A stretch of 33,166 nucleotides of DNA, from contig JAJTDE010000057.1 of NCBI GenBank assembly GCA_021298085.1, forward strand, positions 1 to 33,166, written 5' to 3'. The position numbers were made by a program, and so were the translations under genes. The notes beneath the pieces are model-generated. The model was not told where the DNA came from, did no database searches, and saw only the letters and a list, made by a program, of their open reading frames with translations. The stretch is from Rubrivivax sp. (GTDB lineage: Bacteria; Pseudomonadota; Gammaproteobacteria; Burkholderiales; Burkholderiaceae_C). Each line of letters begins with the position of its first letter. Position 1 is the stretch's first letter. Shown piece after piece: positions 20,162 through 28,617 of the stretch.

Positions 20162-22029
20162 GGTCGGTCTTTCTGGCCATCGGGGTCGATGACGGGGCCG
20201 GGGGTGGGGGCGCTGGCTGAGTGAGAGGTCGATGCGGTGACGGTGACAGTGGCGGTGGTCGGGCGTTGGATGTCCAGCACCTGGACATTCAGCCGGCCGT
20301 CCTGCAGCTGGATGTCCAACGGAGCACCCAAGGCGACGTGGGCCACCCGTGTGATGGCGGCCCCTCGAGGCCCTGGGCGCCGCACGACCGCAAAGCCACG
20401 CTCCAGCGCTTTCTCGGGCCCTTGACCGGTGACTTCGCGCACCAGGGCCTGGGTCTGGTGGCGGGCCTCTTCCAGCTGCTGGTGGGCGCCCATTTTCAGC
20501 TCACCCAGGGTGCGGTCGACGGTGGTGCGGGCCTGGGCGGCGCCCAGCCGGCTGTGGTCGAGCGTGGTGCGCAGGTTCAGCACGGAGTCGGCCCTGGCCG
20601 CGAGCAATGTCTGGCGAGCCTGGGCCGACACGTCGGCCAGCAGCGCGGGAGCCAATTGACGGGCCTGCGCCACCTGGGCCATTGCCCGGTGTCCGACGGC
20701 GGTGTACAGCGTGCCCGACGCCAAGGCGGCCGAGCGCGCCAGCCGCTGAGACTCGGCATGGACCGTTCCCAAGGCCTGACGGCTGAGTTCACGGGCGTCC
20801 TGCACATGCCGCTGGGCCCGTTGGCGCAACGTCTGCGCGTCCTGCTCCACCGCCTGGCGCGATCCGGCGGCCTGCTGCCGGGCCAGCACCAGCACCTCGG
20901 CGTACGCGGCCTGTGCTTCCCGTGCCCGCCGCACGATGTGCTGTTCGATGCCCTGGATCACCTTGGACGGCGTGTCAAAGCGGGTGTGCGCCACCTCGTC
21001 CAGCACGGTGTTGTCGCGTTCGTGGCCAATGCCGGTGAACACGGGCACCTCCAGCTCACACACCCCGCGCGCCAGCGCATAGTCGTTCAGCCAGGCCATG
21101 TCATTGACGGCACCGCCGCCGCGGATGATGGCCACCGCATCGGGCAGCACAGGGCCGCGGCGAAAGCGGTCCATGCCCTGGTGCAGCGCGGCCAGCACCT
21201 CGGCCGCCGCGCCCTCTCCCTGGAAACGGCTGTGCACCACCGTGAACTGGCACAGCCCGTGCTGGGCCAGCCGCTGCGCCTCGGCGTTGAAGTCGCCCAG
21301 GCCCGCGGCGCCCTGCGGCGCGACCACCAGCACCTGGTTGAAGTCCCAGGGCGGGTGCAGCTGGCGGTTCAGCTCGAAGAGCCCTTCGCGCTGCAGCCGC
21401 TGGCGAATCTCCCGCTTGCGGGCTTCCAGGTCACCGAGCGTGTAGTCGGGGTCGATGGCGTCGATGACCAGGCTCAGCCCGTACAACGGGTGCAGCGTGG
21501 GCCGCGCGCGCAGCAGCAGCTTGATGCCGGCGCCCAGCACCATGCCGGTGGCCTGTTCGAAGGCCGGCACGATGCGGTTGGCCGTGTCGGCCCAGATCAT
21601 GCCCCGGGCCTGCGCCACCGAGACGCCCTGGGCGTCCCGCTCGGCCAGCTCCAGGTAGACGTGGCCGCGGCGCACATCGGCCTTGAGCACCTCGGCGGTG
21701 GTCCAGGCGCCGGCGCGGAAGGCTGACGCCACCGCCTGCGCCACGCCGGCCAGCAGGCTGGACAGGGACACCCCGCGCCCGGGCACGGCTGGCAGCCCGG
21801 TGTCGTCCGCCGGCAGCGGGCTGGCCGCGGTTGAGGCCAGCGATGTCGGCGACGTCAGCGGACCCGCGTCGGGTGCCCGCGCCCCATCGGGCGGCAACCA
21901 GGAGGCAAAGGGTGCCAGGTCACGGCCTTCGGGCACAAACCAGCGCCGCGCCTGGGCGTCCCATCGGGCGCCGAGTTGCTTGACCCGTTCACGGTCGTTG
22001 AAGCGGGTGGTGAGGTAAGTGGACGGCAT
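20158..22029 (-). CDS. xseA: Exodeoxyribonuclease VII large subunit with N-terminal DUF5710-like domain
   Basis: 623 residues, against about 450 for the Escherichia coli enzyme. Residues 3-48 (YLTTRFNDRERVKQLGARWD, then RRWFVPEG) match the DUF5710 fold found in primases and conjugation proteins. A variable linker (50-85) leads to the OB-fold domain (about 88-200). The nuclease domain follows (IIRGGGAVNDMAWLNDYALA, then VPVFTGIGHERDNTVLDEVA and TRFDTPSKVI). Next come a long helical region (about 385-560) and the conserved C-terminal GPEKALERGFAVVRR. The catalytic pattern GIGHERDNTVLDEVA differs somewhat from the housekeeping GVGHETDxTIxDxVA. The partner xseB overlaps its stop, so both are made together. 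This could be the only XseA or an extra paralogue. Confidence 0.88.
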   Translation of the reverse strand: MPSTYLTTRFNDRERVKQLGARWDAQARRWFVPEGRDLAPFASWLPPDGARAPDAGPLTSPTSLASTAASPLPADDTGLPAVPGRGVSLSSLLAGVAQAVASAFRAGAWTTAEVLKADVRRGHVYLELAERDAQGVSVAQARGMIWADTANRIVPAFEQATGMVLGAGIKLLLRARPTLHPLYGLSLVIDAIDPDYTLGDLEARKREIRQRLQREGLFELNRQLHPPWDFNQVLVVAPQGAAGLGDFNAEAQRLAQHGLCQFTVVHSRFQGEGAAAEVLAALHQGMDRFRRGPVLPDAVAIIRGGGAVNDMAWLNDYALARGVCELEVPVFTGIGHERDNTVLDEVAHTRFDTPSKVIQGIEQHIVRRAREAQAAYAEVLVLARQQAAGSRQAVEQDAQTLRQRAQRHVQDARELSRQALGTVHAESQRLARSAALASGTLYTAVGHRAMAQVAQARQLAPALLADVSAQARQTLLAARADSVLNLRTTLDHSRLGAAQARTTVDRTLGELKMGAHQQLEEARHQTQALVREVTGQGPEKALERGFAVVRRPGPRGAAITRVAHVALGAPLDIQLQDGRLNVQVLDIQRPTTATVTVTASTSHSASAPTPGPVIDPDGQKDRP

Positions 22030-22098
22030 GGCGGGAAGGCGGGATGGCAGGTGCAGGCGGCGGGGCCTGGGGCCTTCCCACCCTGCTAGCCTAGCCGA

Positions 22099-24216
22099 TC
22101 AGCGCGGGGGCGCCAGGTGCCGCGCGAGGAAGGCCTCCAGCCGCCGCGCAAAGTCCAGGCGGGTTTCCAGCTTGAACCAGCCGTGGCCTTCGCCGGTGTA
22201 GACCACCCATTCCTCGGGCGGACGGCCCGTGGCCAATAGCGCCTCGCGCATGCGCTGGCCGTGCACCAGCGGCACCCGGCGGTCATCGGCGCCAAAGGCC
22301 ATGAACAGCGGCGCCCGGATGCGGTCGGCCAGCAGCACCGGCGTCACCGATTCGAGCATGGCCTTGTCGGCCACCGGGTCGCCCAGCAGTTCAGGCAGCG
22401 TGTGCAGCCGGGTCTCGGTGCCGACGTCACTGACAAAGGACCACTGGAACAGCAGCCGCGGGTCGGTCACGGCCACCCAGGCCACGCCGCAGCGGTAGAG
22501 GCTCGCGTCCCGTGCCAGCCCCATCAGCGCGGCGTAGCCGCCATAACTGGCCCCGGCGATGCACACCCGGGCCGGGTCGGTCAGACCCTTCTGCACGGCC
22601 CAGGCCTGCACATCGACCAGGTCGTCCTGCATCGCGCGGCCCCACTGCCTGAAGCCGGCGCGGTGCAGGCGGCTGCCGTAGCCGGTGCTGCCCCGAAACT
22701 CCGGCTCGATGACCAGATACCCGCGTGACGCGAGAAACTGCGCGTCGTCTGACCAGGCCCACTGCCGGCCGCGCACCCACGGCCCGCCGTGAACCAGCAC
22801 GACCGTGGGCAGCGGGCCCTTGGCCGCCCCTGCCGGCCGTGTGATCCACACCGGCAGCGGCAGCCCGTCGCGGGCCTGTACCCGTTCCAGGTCGGTCATG
22901 CCCATCAGGCGCGCCGAGATACCCGGGCGCCGCTCGCCCAGGGCGCGCCACTCCCGGGTGGCGCCACGGTAGACCCAGTACTGGCCCGGTTCGCGGTCAG
23001 AGAAGCTGACCATCAGCGCCGCCATGTCGGGGCTGTCGCAGCGGCGGCAGTTCAGCCGGTTGATCAGCCCCGGCCAGCGCTTGTCGGCCTCAGCCTGCAG
23101 CGCCTTCAGGCGCTCGTCGAACCAGACGGTGGTCTCGGCGTCGGTGACGGTGCGGATGCCCAGGGTTCGCCCGCCGCTGGTTTCCGCGAGCGCATGGCCG
23201 GCGAAGTCAAAGCCCGGTGTGGACACCAGCGCATCGGCCTGCGGCTGCCCGGTGGCCAGGTCCAGCGTCTTCAGCACCCGCGTGCCGTCGGCACCGCTGG
23301 CCACGCTGACGTAGAGGCTGCCCTCGGCCCCCACCCAGCGGGGCAGGTACGGCGGGTTCAGGGCGTCAAACTCCGCCAGCACCCGCCAGCGGCCTGTGGT
23401 CATGTCGCGCCAGTGGTAGACGCCGCGGCCCTGTTTCTGCGTGGCCACCAGCCGGGGCTCACCCGCGGCGTCAAACAGCCAGTGCCTCACGTTGTCAGGC
23501 GCACCGGAGGCCAGCGTCTGGGCCCGCCCGGTCTCGATGTTCAGCCGCTTGGCGATGATGTCCACCACCTCGTAGGCGCCGTTGACCTTGAACTCGCCGA
23601 CGATGACCTCCTGGCCCCCGTTGCCCGGCACGTGCAGCAGCTCATGCTGGAACGGCAGCGGCTCGCGGCCGATGCGGCGCACGGTCGTGATCAGGCTGGC
23701 CGACGGGTCCACCAGCAGCCGCAGGTCGCTCCCATCCCGCTTCACCGACCACAGGCCGGGCCACCAGCGCTGGTCGCCACCGCCCCGGTTGCGGTCCTCG
23801 ATGCTGAGCACCAGGCGGTCGTCGTTGACCCAGTGGAACTCGCCGATGTCGGCGTCGGAAAAGCGCGCGGCCACCCCCACGGGCTTCCACTCCACGGTGT
23901 CGAAGATGGCCACCGCCGAGCGGCCACCGCCCGCGGCGGTCTGCAAGGCCAGCCAGCGGCCGGAGGGCGACAGCGACGCCTTCTCGATGGCCGGGTTGGC
24001 GTAGAAGGCCGCGGGCGGCAACTGCGCGGCGGCCTCGCGAACCGTCACCAGGCCGGCCGGTACGGGTAAGGGTGCGGGTGCCGGTGCCGCTGATGTCGTC
24101 GAGGTCGCGCCGGAGGCCGCCGTCGACGGTTGCGCCTGCACGACGGTGGCCACCAGGGCCCCGCCCGCAACGATCCCGAGGGCACACCGGCGGGCTGCAT
24201 TCAGCAAAGTCTGCAT
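22099..24216 (-). CDS. S9-family serine peptidase (prolyl oligopeptidase/acylaminoacyl-peptidase type)
   Basis: 705 residues. A signal peptide (ALGIVAGGALVATVVQAQ) precedes an Ala-rich spacer, so the protein is exported. The beta-propeller region spans about 70-440 and the catalytic alpha/beta domain about 455-705. HGGPWVRGRQW is the oxyanion region and GASYGGYAALMGLA places Ser557. FGADDRRVP holds Asp644/645, and GEGHGWF places His678. These enzymes cut short peptides or acyl-amino acids. The gene is divergent from the CoA-transferase gene 140 bases away and appears unrelated to that cluster. Confidence 0.92.
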   Translation of the reverse strand: MQTLLNAARRCALGIVAGGALVATVVQAQPSTAASGATSTTSAAPAPAPLPVPAGLVTVREAAAQLPPAAFYANPAIEKASLSPSGRWLALQTAAGGGRSAVAIFDTVEWKPVGVAARFSDADIGEFHWVNDDRLVLSIEDRNRGGGDQRWWPGLWSVKRDGSDLRLLVDPSASLITTVRRIGREPLPFQHELLHVPGNGGQEVIVGEFKVNGAYEVVDIIAKRLNIETGRAQTLASGAPDNVRHWLFDAAGEPRLVATQKQGRGVYHWRDMTTGRWRVLAEFDALNPPYLPRWVGAEGSLYVSVASGADGTRVLKTLDLATGQPQADALVSTPGFDFAGHALAETSGGRTLGIRTVTDAETTVWFDERLKALQAEADKRWPGLINRLNCRRCDSPDMAALMVSFSDREPGQYWVYRGATREWRALGERRPGISARLMGMTDLERVQARDGLPLPVWITRPAGAAKGPLPTVVLVHGGPWVRGRQWAWSDDAQFLASRGYLVIEPEFRGSTGYGSRLHRAGFRQWGRAMQDDLVDVQAWAVQKGLTDPARVCIAGASYGGYAALMGLARDASLYRCGVAWVAVTDPRLLFQWSFVSDVGTETRLHTLPELLGDPVADKAMLESVTPVLLADRIRAPLFMAFGADDRRVPLVHGQRMREALLATGRPPEEWVVYTGEGHGWFKLETRLDFARRLEAFLARHLAPPR

Positions 24217-24356
24217 CGTCTATTTCTCCCTGAACGTGAGCTCCACCCCACGCGTGGCGCGGCATTCTGCCCGTACCCACACACACCCATGGGCCCTCAG
24301 GACGCTGGTCAACGCTGGCCGCTGCGCGGCGGCCGTGAGACGCGGAAAATCAACCC

Positions 24357-25595
24357 ATGAGCACCCCCCCCGCCCCCACCGCCCCCGCCGTTCCCATCAC
24401 CCCCACCCCCTCGGCCCTGGCGGGCCTGAAGGTGCTGGAACTCGGCCAGCTGATCGCCGGGCCCTTTGCCGCCAAGACACTGGCCGACTTTGGTGCCGAG
24501 GTCATCAAGATCGAGCCGCCCGGCAGCGGTGACCCGTTGCGGCAGTGGCGCATGCTGAAGGACGGCACCTCGGTGTGGTGGCAGGTGCAGTCGCGCAACA
24601 AGCGTTCGCTGTCGCTGGACCTGCGCAGCGCGGAAGGCCAGGACGTGGTGCGGCGCCTGGCCGCCGAGGCCGATGTGCTGATCGAAAACTTCCGCCCCGG
24701 CGCCCTGGAAGGCTGGAACCTCGACCCGCAGGCCCTGCGCGAGGCCAACCCGCGCCTGATCGTGCTGCGCATCAGCGGCTATGGGCAGACCGGCCCCTAC
24801 CGCAACCGCCCCGGCTTCGGCGTGGTGGCCGAGGCCATGGGCGGGCTGCGCCACCTGACGGCCGAACCCGGGCGGGTGCCGGTGCGGGTGGGGGTCAGCA
24901 TCGGCGACACGCTGGCCGCGCTGCACGGCGTGATCGGCATCTTGCTGGCACTGCAGCACCGGCACGCCAGCGGCCAGGGCCAGGTGATTGACGTCGCGCT
25001 GTATGAGGCCGTCTTCAACTGCATGGAAAGCCTGCTGCCCGAATACAGCGCCTTCGGGGCGGTGCGCGGCCCGGCCGGCAGTGCCATGCCCGGGATCGCC
25101 CCGACCAACGCCTACCGCTGCCAGGACGGCGGCTACGCCCTGATCGCCGGCAATGGCGACAGCATCTTCAAGCGCCTGATGACGCTGATCGGGCGGCCCG
25201 ACCTGGCCGCCGACCCGGGCCTGGCCGACAACGCCGGGCGCGTGTCGCGGGTGGCCGAACTCGACGAGGCCATCTCCGGCTGGGCCGCCGGCCGGCCGGT
25301 GAGCGAGGTGCTGGCCGCGCTGGACGGCGCCGGGGTGCCGGCCGGACGCATCTACACGGTAGAAGACATCGCTGCCGACCCGCACTACCAGGCGCGGGGG
25401 ATGCTGCAGACGGTGGCCATGGACGACGGCAGCACGCTGCAGGTGCCGGGTTTTGTGCCCAAGCTCTCGGCCACGCCGGGTCAGCAGCGCCGCGCTGCGC
25501 CGCGCCTGGGCCAGGACACCGATGCTGTCCTGCGCGAACTCGGCCTGAGCAACACCCAGATCGGCGCGCTGCGCGAACGCGGCATCGTCGGCTGA
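24357..25595 (+). CDS. CaiB/BaiF-family (class III) CoA-transferase
   Basis: 412 residues. ALAGLKVLELGQLIAGPFAA, DFGAEVIKIEPPGSGDPLRQ, IENFRPGALEGWNLDP and ISGYGQTGPYRNRPGFG are class III landmarks. The catalytic aspartate is D184 in GVSIGDTLAALHG. Such enzymes move CoA between carboxylic acids in the cytoplasm. A Pro/Thr-rich extension (about 1-20) precedes the domain and is encoded partly by a run of eight C at 24364-24371. It is the first gene of the unit that continues through the GntR regulator and Liv transporter, so it probably activates the acid that the transporter imports. The acid is not identified. Confidence 0.92.
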   Translation: MSTPPAPTAPAVPITPTPSALAGLKVLELGQLIAGPFAAKTLADFGAEVIKIEPPGSGDPLRQWRMLKDGTSVWWQVQSRNKRSLSLDLRSAEGQDVVRRLAAEADVLIENFRPGALEGWNLDPQALREANPRLIVLRISGYGQTGPYRNRPGFGVVAEAMGGLRHLTAEPGRVPVRVGVSIGDTLAALHGVIGILLALQHRHASGQGQVIDVALYEAVFNCMESLLPEYSAFGAVRGPAGSAMPGIAPTNAYRCQDGGYALIAGNGDSIFKRLMTLIGRPDLAADPGLADNAGRVSRVAELDEAISGWAAGRPVSEVLAALDGAGVPAGRIYTVEDIAADPHYQARGMLQTVAMDDGSTLQVPGFVPKLSATPGQQRRAAPRLGQDTDAVLRELGLSNTQIGALRERGIVG

Positions 25596-25646
25596 GGGTT
25601 TTGCCGGGGTGGCGGTGCACGGGCGTCCACGCCACACAGCCGCATT

Positions 25647-25672
25647 TGTCCTATTGACAGGACATTAGGACC
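25647..25672 (+). promoter_or_regulatory. Palindromic operator for the GntR regulator
   Basis: TGTCCTATTGACAGGACA (25647-25664) is an inverted repeat, with TGTCCT and AGGACA arms. A third half-site, TAGGAC, follows at 25666-25671. It lies 18-43 bases before the GntR start at 25690 and includes TTGACA, a perfect -35 hexamer. GntR regulators commonly bind such short palindromes and repress their own gene. No clear -10 lies 17 bases downstream. Confidence 0.65.
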
Positions 25673-25689
25673 GCGTCACCCTTCGCGCT

Positions 25690-26469
25690 GTGAACAACGG
25701 CCTGCCCTTGCCCAAGTACCACCAGATCTACCTGGTGCTGCGCGAGCAGTTGTCCGAAGGCCAGCACGCCGCCGGCCTGCCCGGTGAGGTCAGCCTGGCC
25801 GAACAGTTCGGGGTAGCGCGCGTCACGGTGCGGCGTGCGCTGCAGCAGCTGCAGGCCGAGGGCCTGGTGGAGCGCAGCGCCGGCCGCGGCACGGTGCCCC
25901 GCCCGCAGCCGCCGGCCACGGGCGGCTCCTCGCAGGCCCGCATGACGGGCCTGCTGGAAAACATCGTCACGATGGGCCTGGCCACCAAGGTGCGGGTCAT
26001 CGATTGCGACACCATCCCGGCGTCTGCGGCGGTGGCCCAGGCCTTGAAGCTGGCCCCGGCCACGCCGGTGCAGCGCGCGCGGCGTGTCCGCAGCACCCGT
26101 GAAGGCCCGCTGTCCTTGATCACCACCCATGTGCCAGCCGACCTGGCCCAGGGTTTTGGCCGGCGTGAACTCGCCCGCAAGCCCATCCTCATCCTGCTGG
26201 AAGAAGGCGGTGTGCAGATCGGCCACGCGCGGCAGACCGTCAGCGCACGGCTGGCCGACGCTGACGCCGCGCAGCACCTGGGCGTGGCCGTCGGCTCGGC
26301 CCTGCTGGCCGTCACGCGGCTGATCCACGACGACGCCGGGCGCCCGGTGCAATGGCTGCATGGCCTGTACCGCCCCGACCGCTACGAATACCAGATGGAG
26401 CTGTCCCGTGTGGGCAGCGTTGACGCCAAGGTGTGGGTCAGCAAAGCGCTGTCCGCGCAGTTTCACTGA
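25690..26469 (+). CDS. GntR-family (HutC/UTRA) transcriptional regulator
   Basis: 259 residues from GTG 25690. The winged helix-turn-helix is in the first 70 residues (PKYHQIYLVLREQLSEGQ, FGVARVTVRRALQQLQAEGL, RSAGRGTV). The UTRA effector-binding domain covers about 90-245, with ARRVRSTREGPLSLITTHVP, KPILILLEE and the closing GLYRPDRYEYQMELSR. HutC-type regulators bind small metabolites and derepress transport or degradation genes. The gene lies between the CoA-transferase and the Liv substrate-binding protein, 22 bases before the latter, with a palindrome just upstream. It very probably controls this cluster in response to the imported acid or its CoA ester. Confidence 0.92.
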   Translation: MNNGLPLPKYHQIYLVLREQLSEGQHAAGLPGEVSLAEQFGVARVTVRRALQQLQAEGLVERSAGRGTVPRPQPPATGGSSQARMTGLLENIVTMGLATKVRVIDCDTIPASAAVAQALKLAPATPVQRARRVRSTREGPLSLITTHVPADLAQGFGRRELARKPILILLEEGGVQIGHARQTVSARLADADAAQHLGVAVGSALLAVTRLIHDDAGRPVQWLHGLYRPDRYEYQMELSRVGSVDAKVWVSKALSAQFH

Positions 26470-26491
26470 ACCCTCGACAAGGAGAGCAAGC

Positions 26492-27721
26492 ATGGCTTCC
26501 CAGGACATCACCACCCCCCGTACCGGCAGCCGCCGGCAATTCATCCAGCAGTCCGGCGCCGCTGCGGCAGGCCTGGCCTTTCCGCTGGTGGGGGGTGCAC
26601 AACCCAAGGCCGTGAAGATCGGCATCCTGCACCCTGTCACGGGTGCGCTGGCCTTCAGCGGCCAGCAATGCCGCGAAGGCGCGCTGATGGCCATCGAGGA
26701 CATCAACAAGACGGGCATCAAGAGCCTGGGCGGCGCCAAGCTGGACGTCATGCTGGGTGATGCGCAGAGCGCGCCGCAAGCCGGCGCCGCCGAGATCGAG
26801 AAGATGAACGAGGCCGGCTGTTCGGCGGTGGTGGGCGCCTTTGCCAGCGCCATCTGCCTGGCCACCACGCAGGCCGCGGCCAAGCATGGCCTGCCCCATG
26901 TGGTGGACGTCGGCGTGGCCGACCAGATCGTCTCGCGCGGGCTGAAGAACACCTTCCGCTTCGGGCCGGGTTATGCCACCTGCGCGCAGATCGCGGTGAA
27001 CAACCTGCACGTGCTCAACACCGTGGCTGGCAAGCCCGCCAAGAGCGTGATGATCATCCACGAGGAAAGCCTCTTCGGCACCGGCACGGCCAACCTGCTG
27101 TCCAAGGAGCTGCCGGGTTATGGCTTCGAGGTCAAGGAAGTCATCAAGCACGCCAACCCCACGCGTGATTTCAACAACATCGTGCTGCGCATGAAGTCGG
27201 TCAACCCGGACATCGTCATCCCGGCCAACTACTTCAACGAGTATGCGCTGCTGGTGCGCACCATGCAGCAGCAGAAGGTGGTGCCCAAGGCCATCTACTC
27301 GGTGCTGGGCGGCGCGGCGTCGAGCTACAAGTTCCTCAAGGAATTCCCCGATGCGGCCAACGGCATCATCGACTGCAACCACTGGTTCAACCCCAAGGAC
27401 AAGCGCGCGCAAGACCTGCGCAAGCGCATCGAGGCCAAGGGCCTGTTCTTCACCTATGAGGTCTTCATGACCTACACCGCCGTGCGCCTGCTGGCCGACG
27501 CCATCGAGCGCGCCCGCAGCGCGGACCGCGCGGCCATCAACGCCGCGCTGGAGAACAGCAGCTTCAGCGACCACTTCATGCCCTACGGGCCGACGAAGTT
27601 TGTCAACGGCCAGAACCAGGGTGCACAGCCGCTGATGACGCAGGTCATCAAGGGTGAGATCCGCGTGATCGTGCCGCGCGACTTCCGCGAGGCCGACCCC
27701 ATCTTCCCGCTGCGCGCCTGA
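26492..27721 (+). CDS. Liv-type ABC transporter, substrate-binding protein
   Basis: 409 residues from ATG 26492, with AAGGAGAG at a suitable distance. A twin-arginine-like signal, SRRQFIQQSGAAAAGLAFPL (about 13-32), suggests export folded via Tat. The mature protein begins KAVKIGILHPVTGALAFSGQ and has the two-lobe periplasmic-binding fold (Peripla_BP_6 type; ABC-transporter HAAT family). It would capture an amino acid or a carboxylic acid; many such proteins in this order bind short acids, aromatic acids or urea derivatives. It is followed by two permeases and two ATPases, making a full transporter. Confidence 0.93.
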   Translation: MASQDITTPRTGSRRQFIQQSGAAAAGLAFPLVGGAQPKAVKIGILHPVTGALAFSGQQCREGALMAIEDINKTGIKSLGGAKLDVMLGDAQSAPQAGAAEIEKMNEAGCSAVVGAFASAICLATTQAAAKHGLPHVVDVGVADQIVSRGLKNTFRFGPGYATCAQIAVNNLHVLNTVAGKPAKSVMIIHEESLFGTGTANLLSKELPGYGFEVKEVIKHANPTRDFNNIVLRMKSVNPDIVIPANYFNEYALLVRTMQQQKVVPKAIYSVLGGAASSYKFLKEFPDAANGIIDCNHWFNPKDKRAQDLRKRIEAKGLFFTYEVFMTYTAVRLLADAIERARSADRAAINAALENSSFSDHFMPYGPTKFVNGQNQGAQPLMTQVIKGEIRVIVPRDFREADPIFPLRA

Positions 27722-27744
27722 ACGGCGGCCTGGGGCGTCCACCC

Positions 27745-28617
27745 GTGCTTGAGTTCAGCATCCTGTTCCCGTCGGTCCTCAACGGGCTGACCACCGGAGC
27801 GGTCTACGCGCTCATCGCGTTGGGGCTGACACTGATCTACGGCGTGCTGCACATCATCAACTTCGCCCATGGGGCCTTGCTGATGGTGGCGCTGTACGCC
27901 GTCTACCTGCTGAAGCAGCACCTGGGCCTGGACCCTTACCTCGCGCTGCCAGTGCTGGTGGCCGGCATGTTCGTGCTGGGCTACGCGCTGCAGCGCGGGG
28001 TGATCAACCGGGCCAGCCACGGCAAGGACGAGAACATCCTGCTGGTGACGCTGGGCTTGTCCATCATGCTGGAAAACCTGGCGCTGATGGCCTTCAAGAG
28101 CGACACCCGCAACATCGAGACGGCCTACACCTTGACCACGGTGCAGATCGGCCCGGCCTTCATCGCCCTGCCCAAGCTGGTGGCCTTTGCCGGGGCGCTG
28201 GCGGCCTCGGCCGTGCTGCTGCTGATCGTCAACCGCACCGACCTGGGCCGCGCCATCCGCGCCGTGGCCAAGGAAAAGCAGGGCGCTCGCCTGTGTGGCA
28301 TCGACGTCGACCATGTCTACGCGATGTGTTTTGGCATCGGCCTGGCCTGCCTGGGCGCGGCGGCCTGCTTCCTGCTGCCGGCCTACTACGTGAACCCGCA
28401 GGTGGGCTCGGGCTTTGTGCTGGTGGCCTTCACCATCGTCGTGCTGGGCGGCATGGGCAGCTTCACCGGGGCGCTGGTGGGCGGGTTGCTGATCGGAGTG
28501 GTCGAATCGGTGTGCGGGCTGGTGCTGGGTGAATCCCTTGGGCAGATCGGCATCTTTGCCATCTTCATCGCGGTGCTGCTGTTCCGGCCGCAAGGGCTGT
28601 TCGGGGCCAAGGCATGA
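27745..28617 (+). CDS. Liv-type ABC transporter, inner-membrane permease (LivH type)
   Basis: 290 residues from GTG 27745. NGLTTGAVYALIALGLTLIY, then GVLHIINFAHGALLMV, is the LivH signature. The EAA-like loop is in DLGRAIRAVAKEKQGARLCG, and GGMGSFTGALVGGLLIGVVE is another family motif. About eight hydrophobic helices are visible. It pairs with the LivM-type permease, whose start overlaps its stop (ATGA at 28614-28617). Confidence 0.95.
   Translation: MLEFSILFPSVLNGLTTGAVYALIALGLTLIYGVLHIINFAHGALLMVALYAVYLLKQHLGLDPYLALPVLVAGMFVLGYALQRGVINRASHGKDENILLVTLGLSIMLENLALMAFKSDTRNIETAYTLTTVQIGPAFIALPKLVAFAGALAASAVLLLIVNRTDLGRAIRAVAKEKQGARLCGIDVDHVYAMCFGIGLACLGAAACFLLPAYYVNPQVGSGFVLVAFTIVVLGGMGSFTGALVGGLLIGVVESVCGLVLGESLGQIGIFAIFIAVLLFRPQGLFGAKA

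Noticed and set aside
20221..21726. 501-codon plus-strand ORF opposite xseA
   Set aside because: It is low-complexity and His/Gln/Gly-rich with no family motif, while the opposite strand carries full XseA motifs.
24309..25637. 442-codon minus-strand ORF opposite the CoA-transferase
   Set aside because: It has shadow composition. The plus strand has every class III CoA-transferase landmark.
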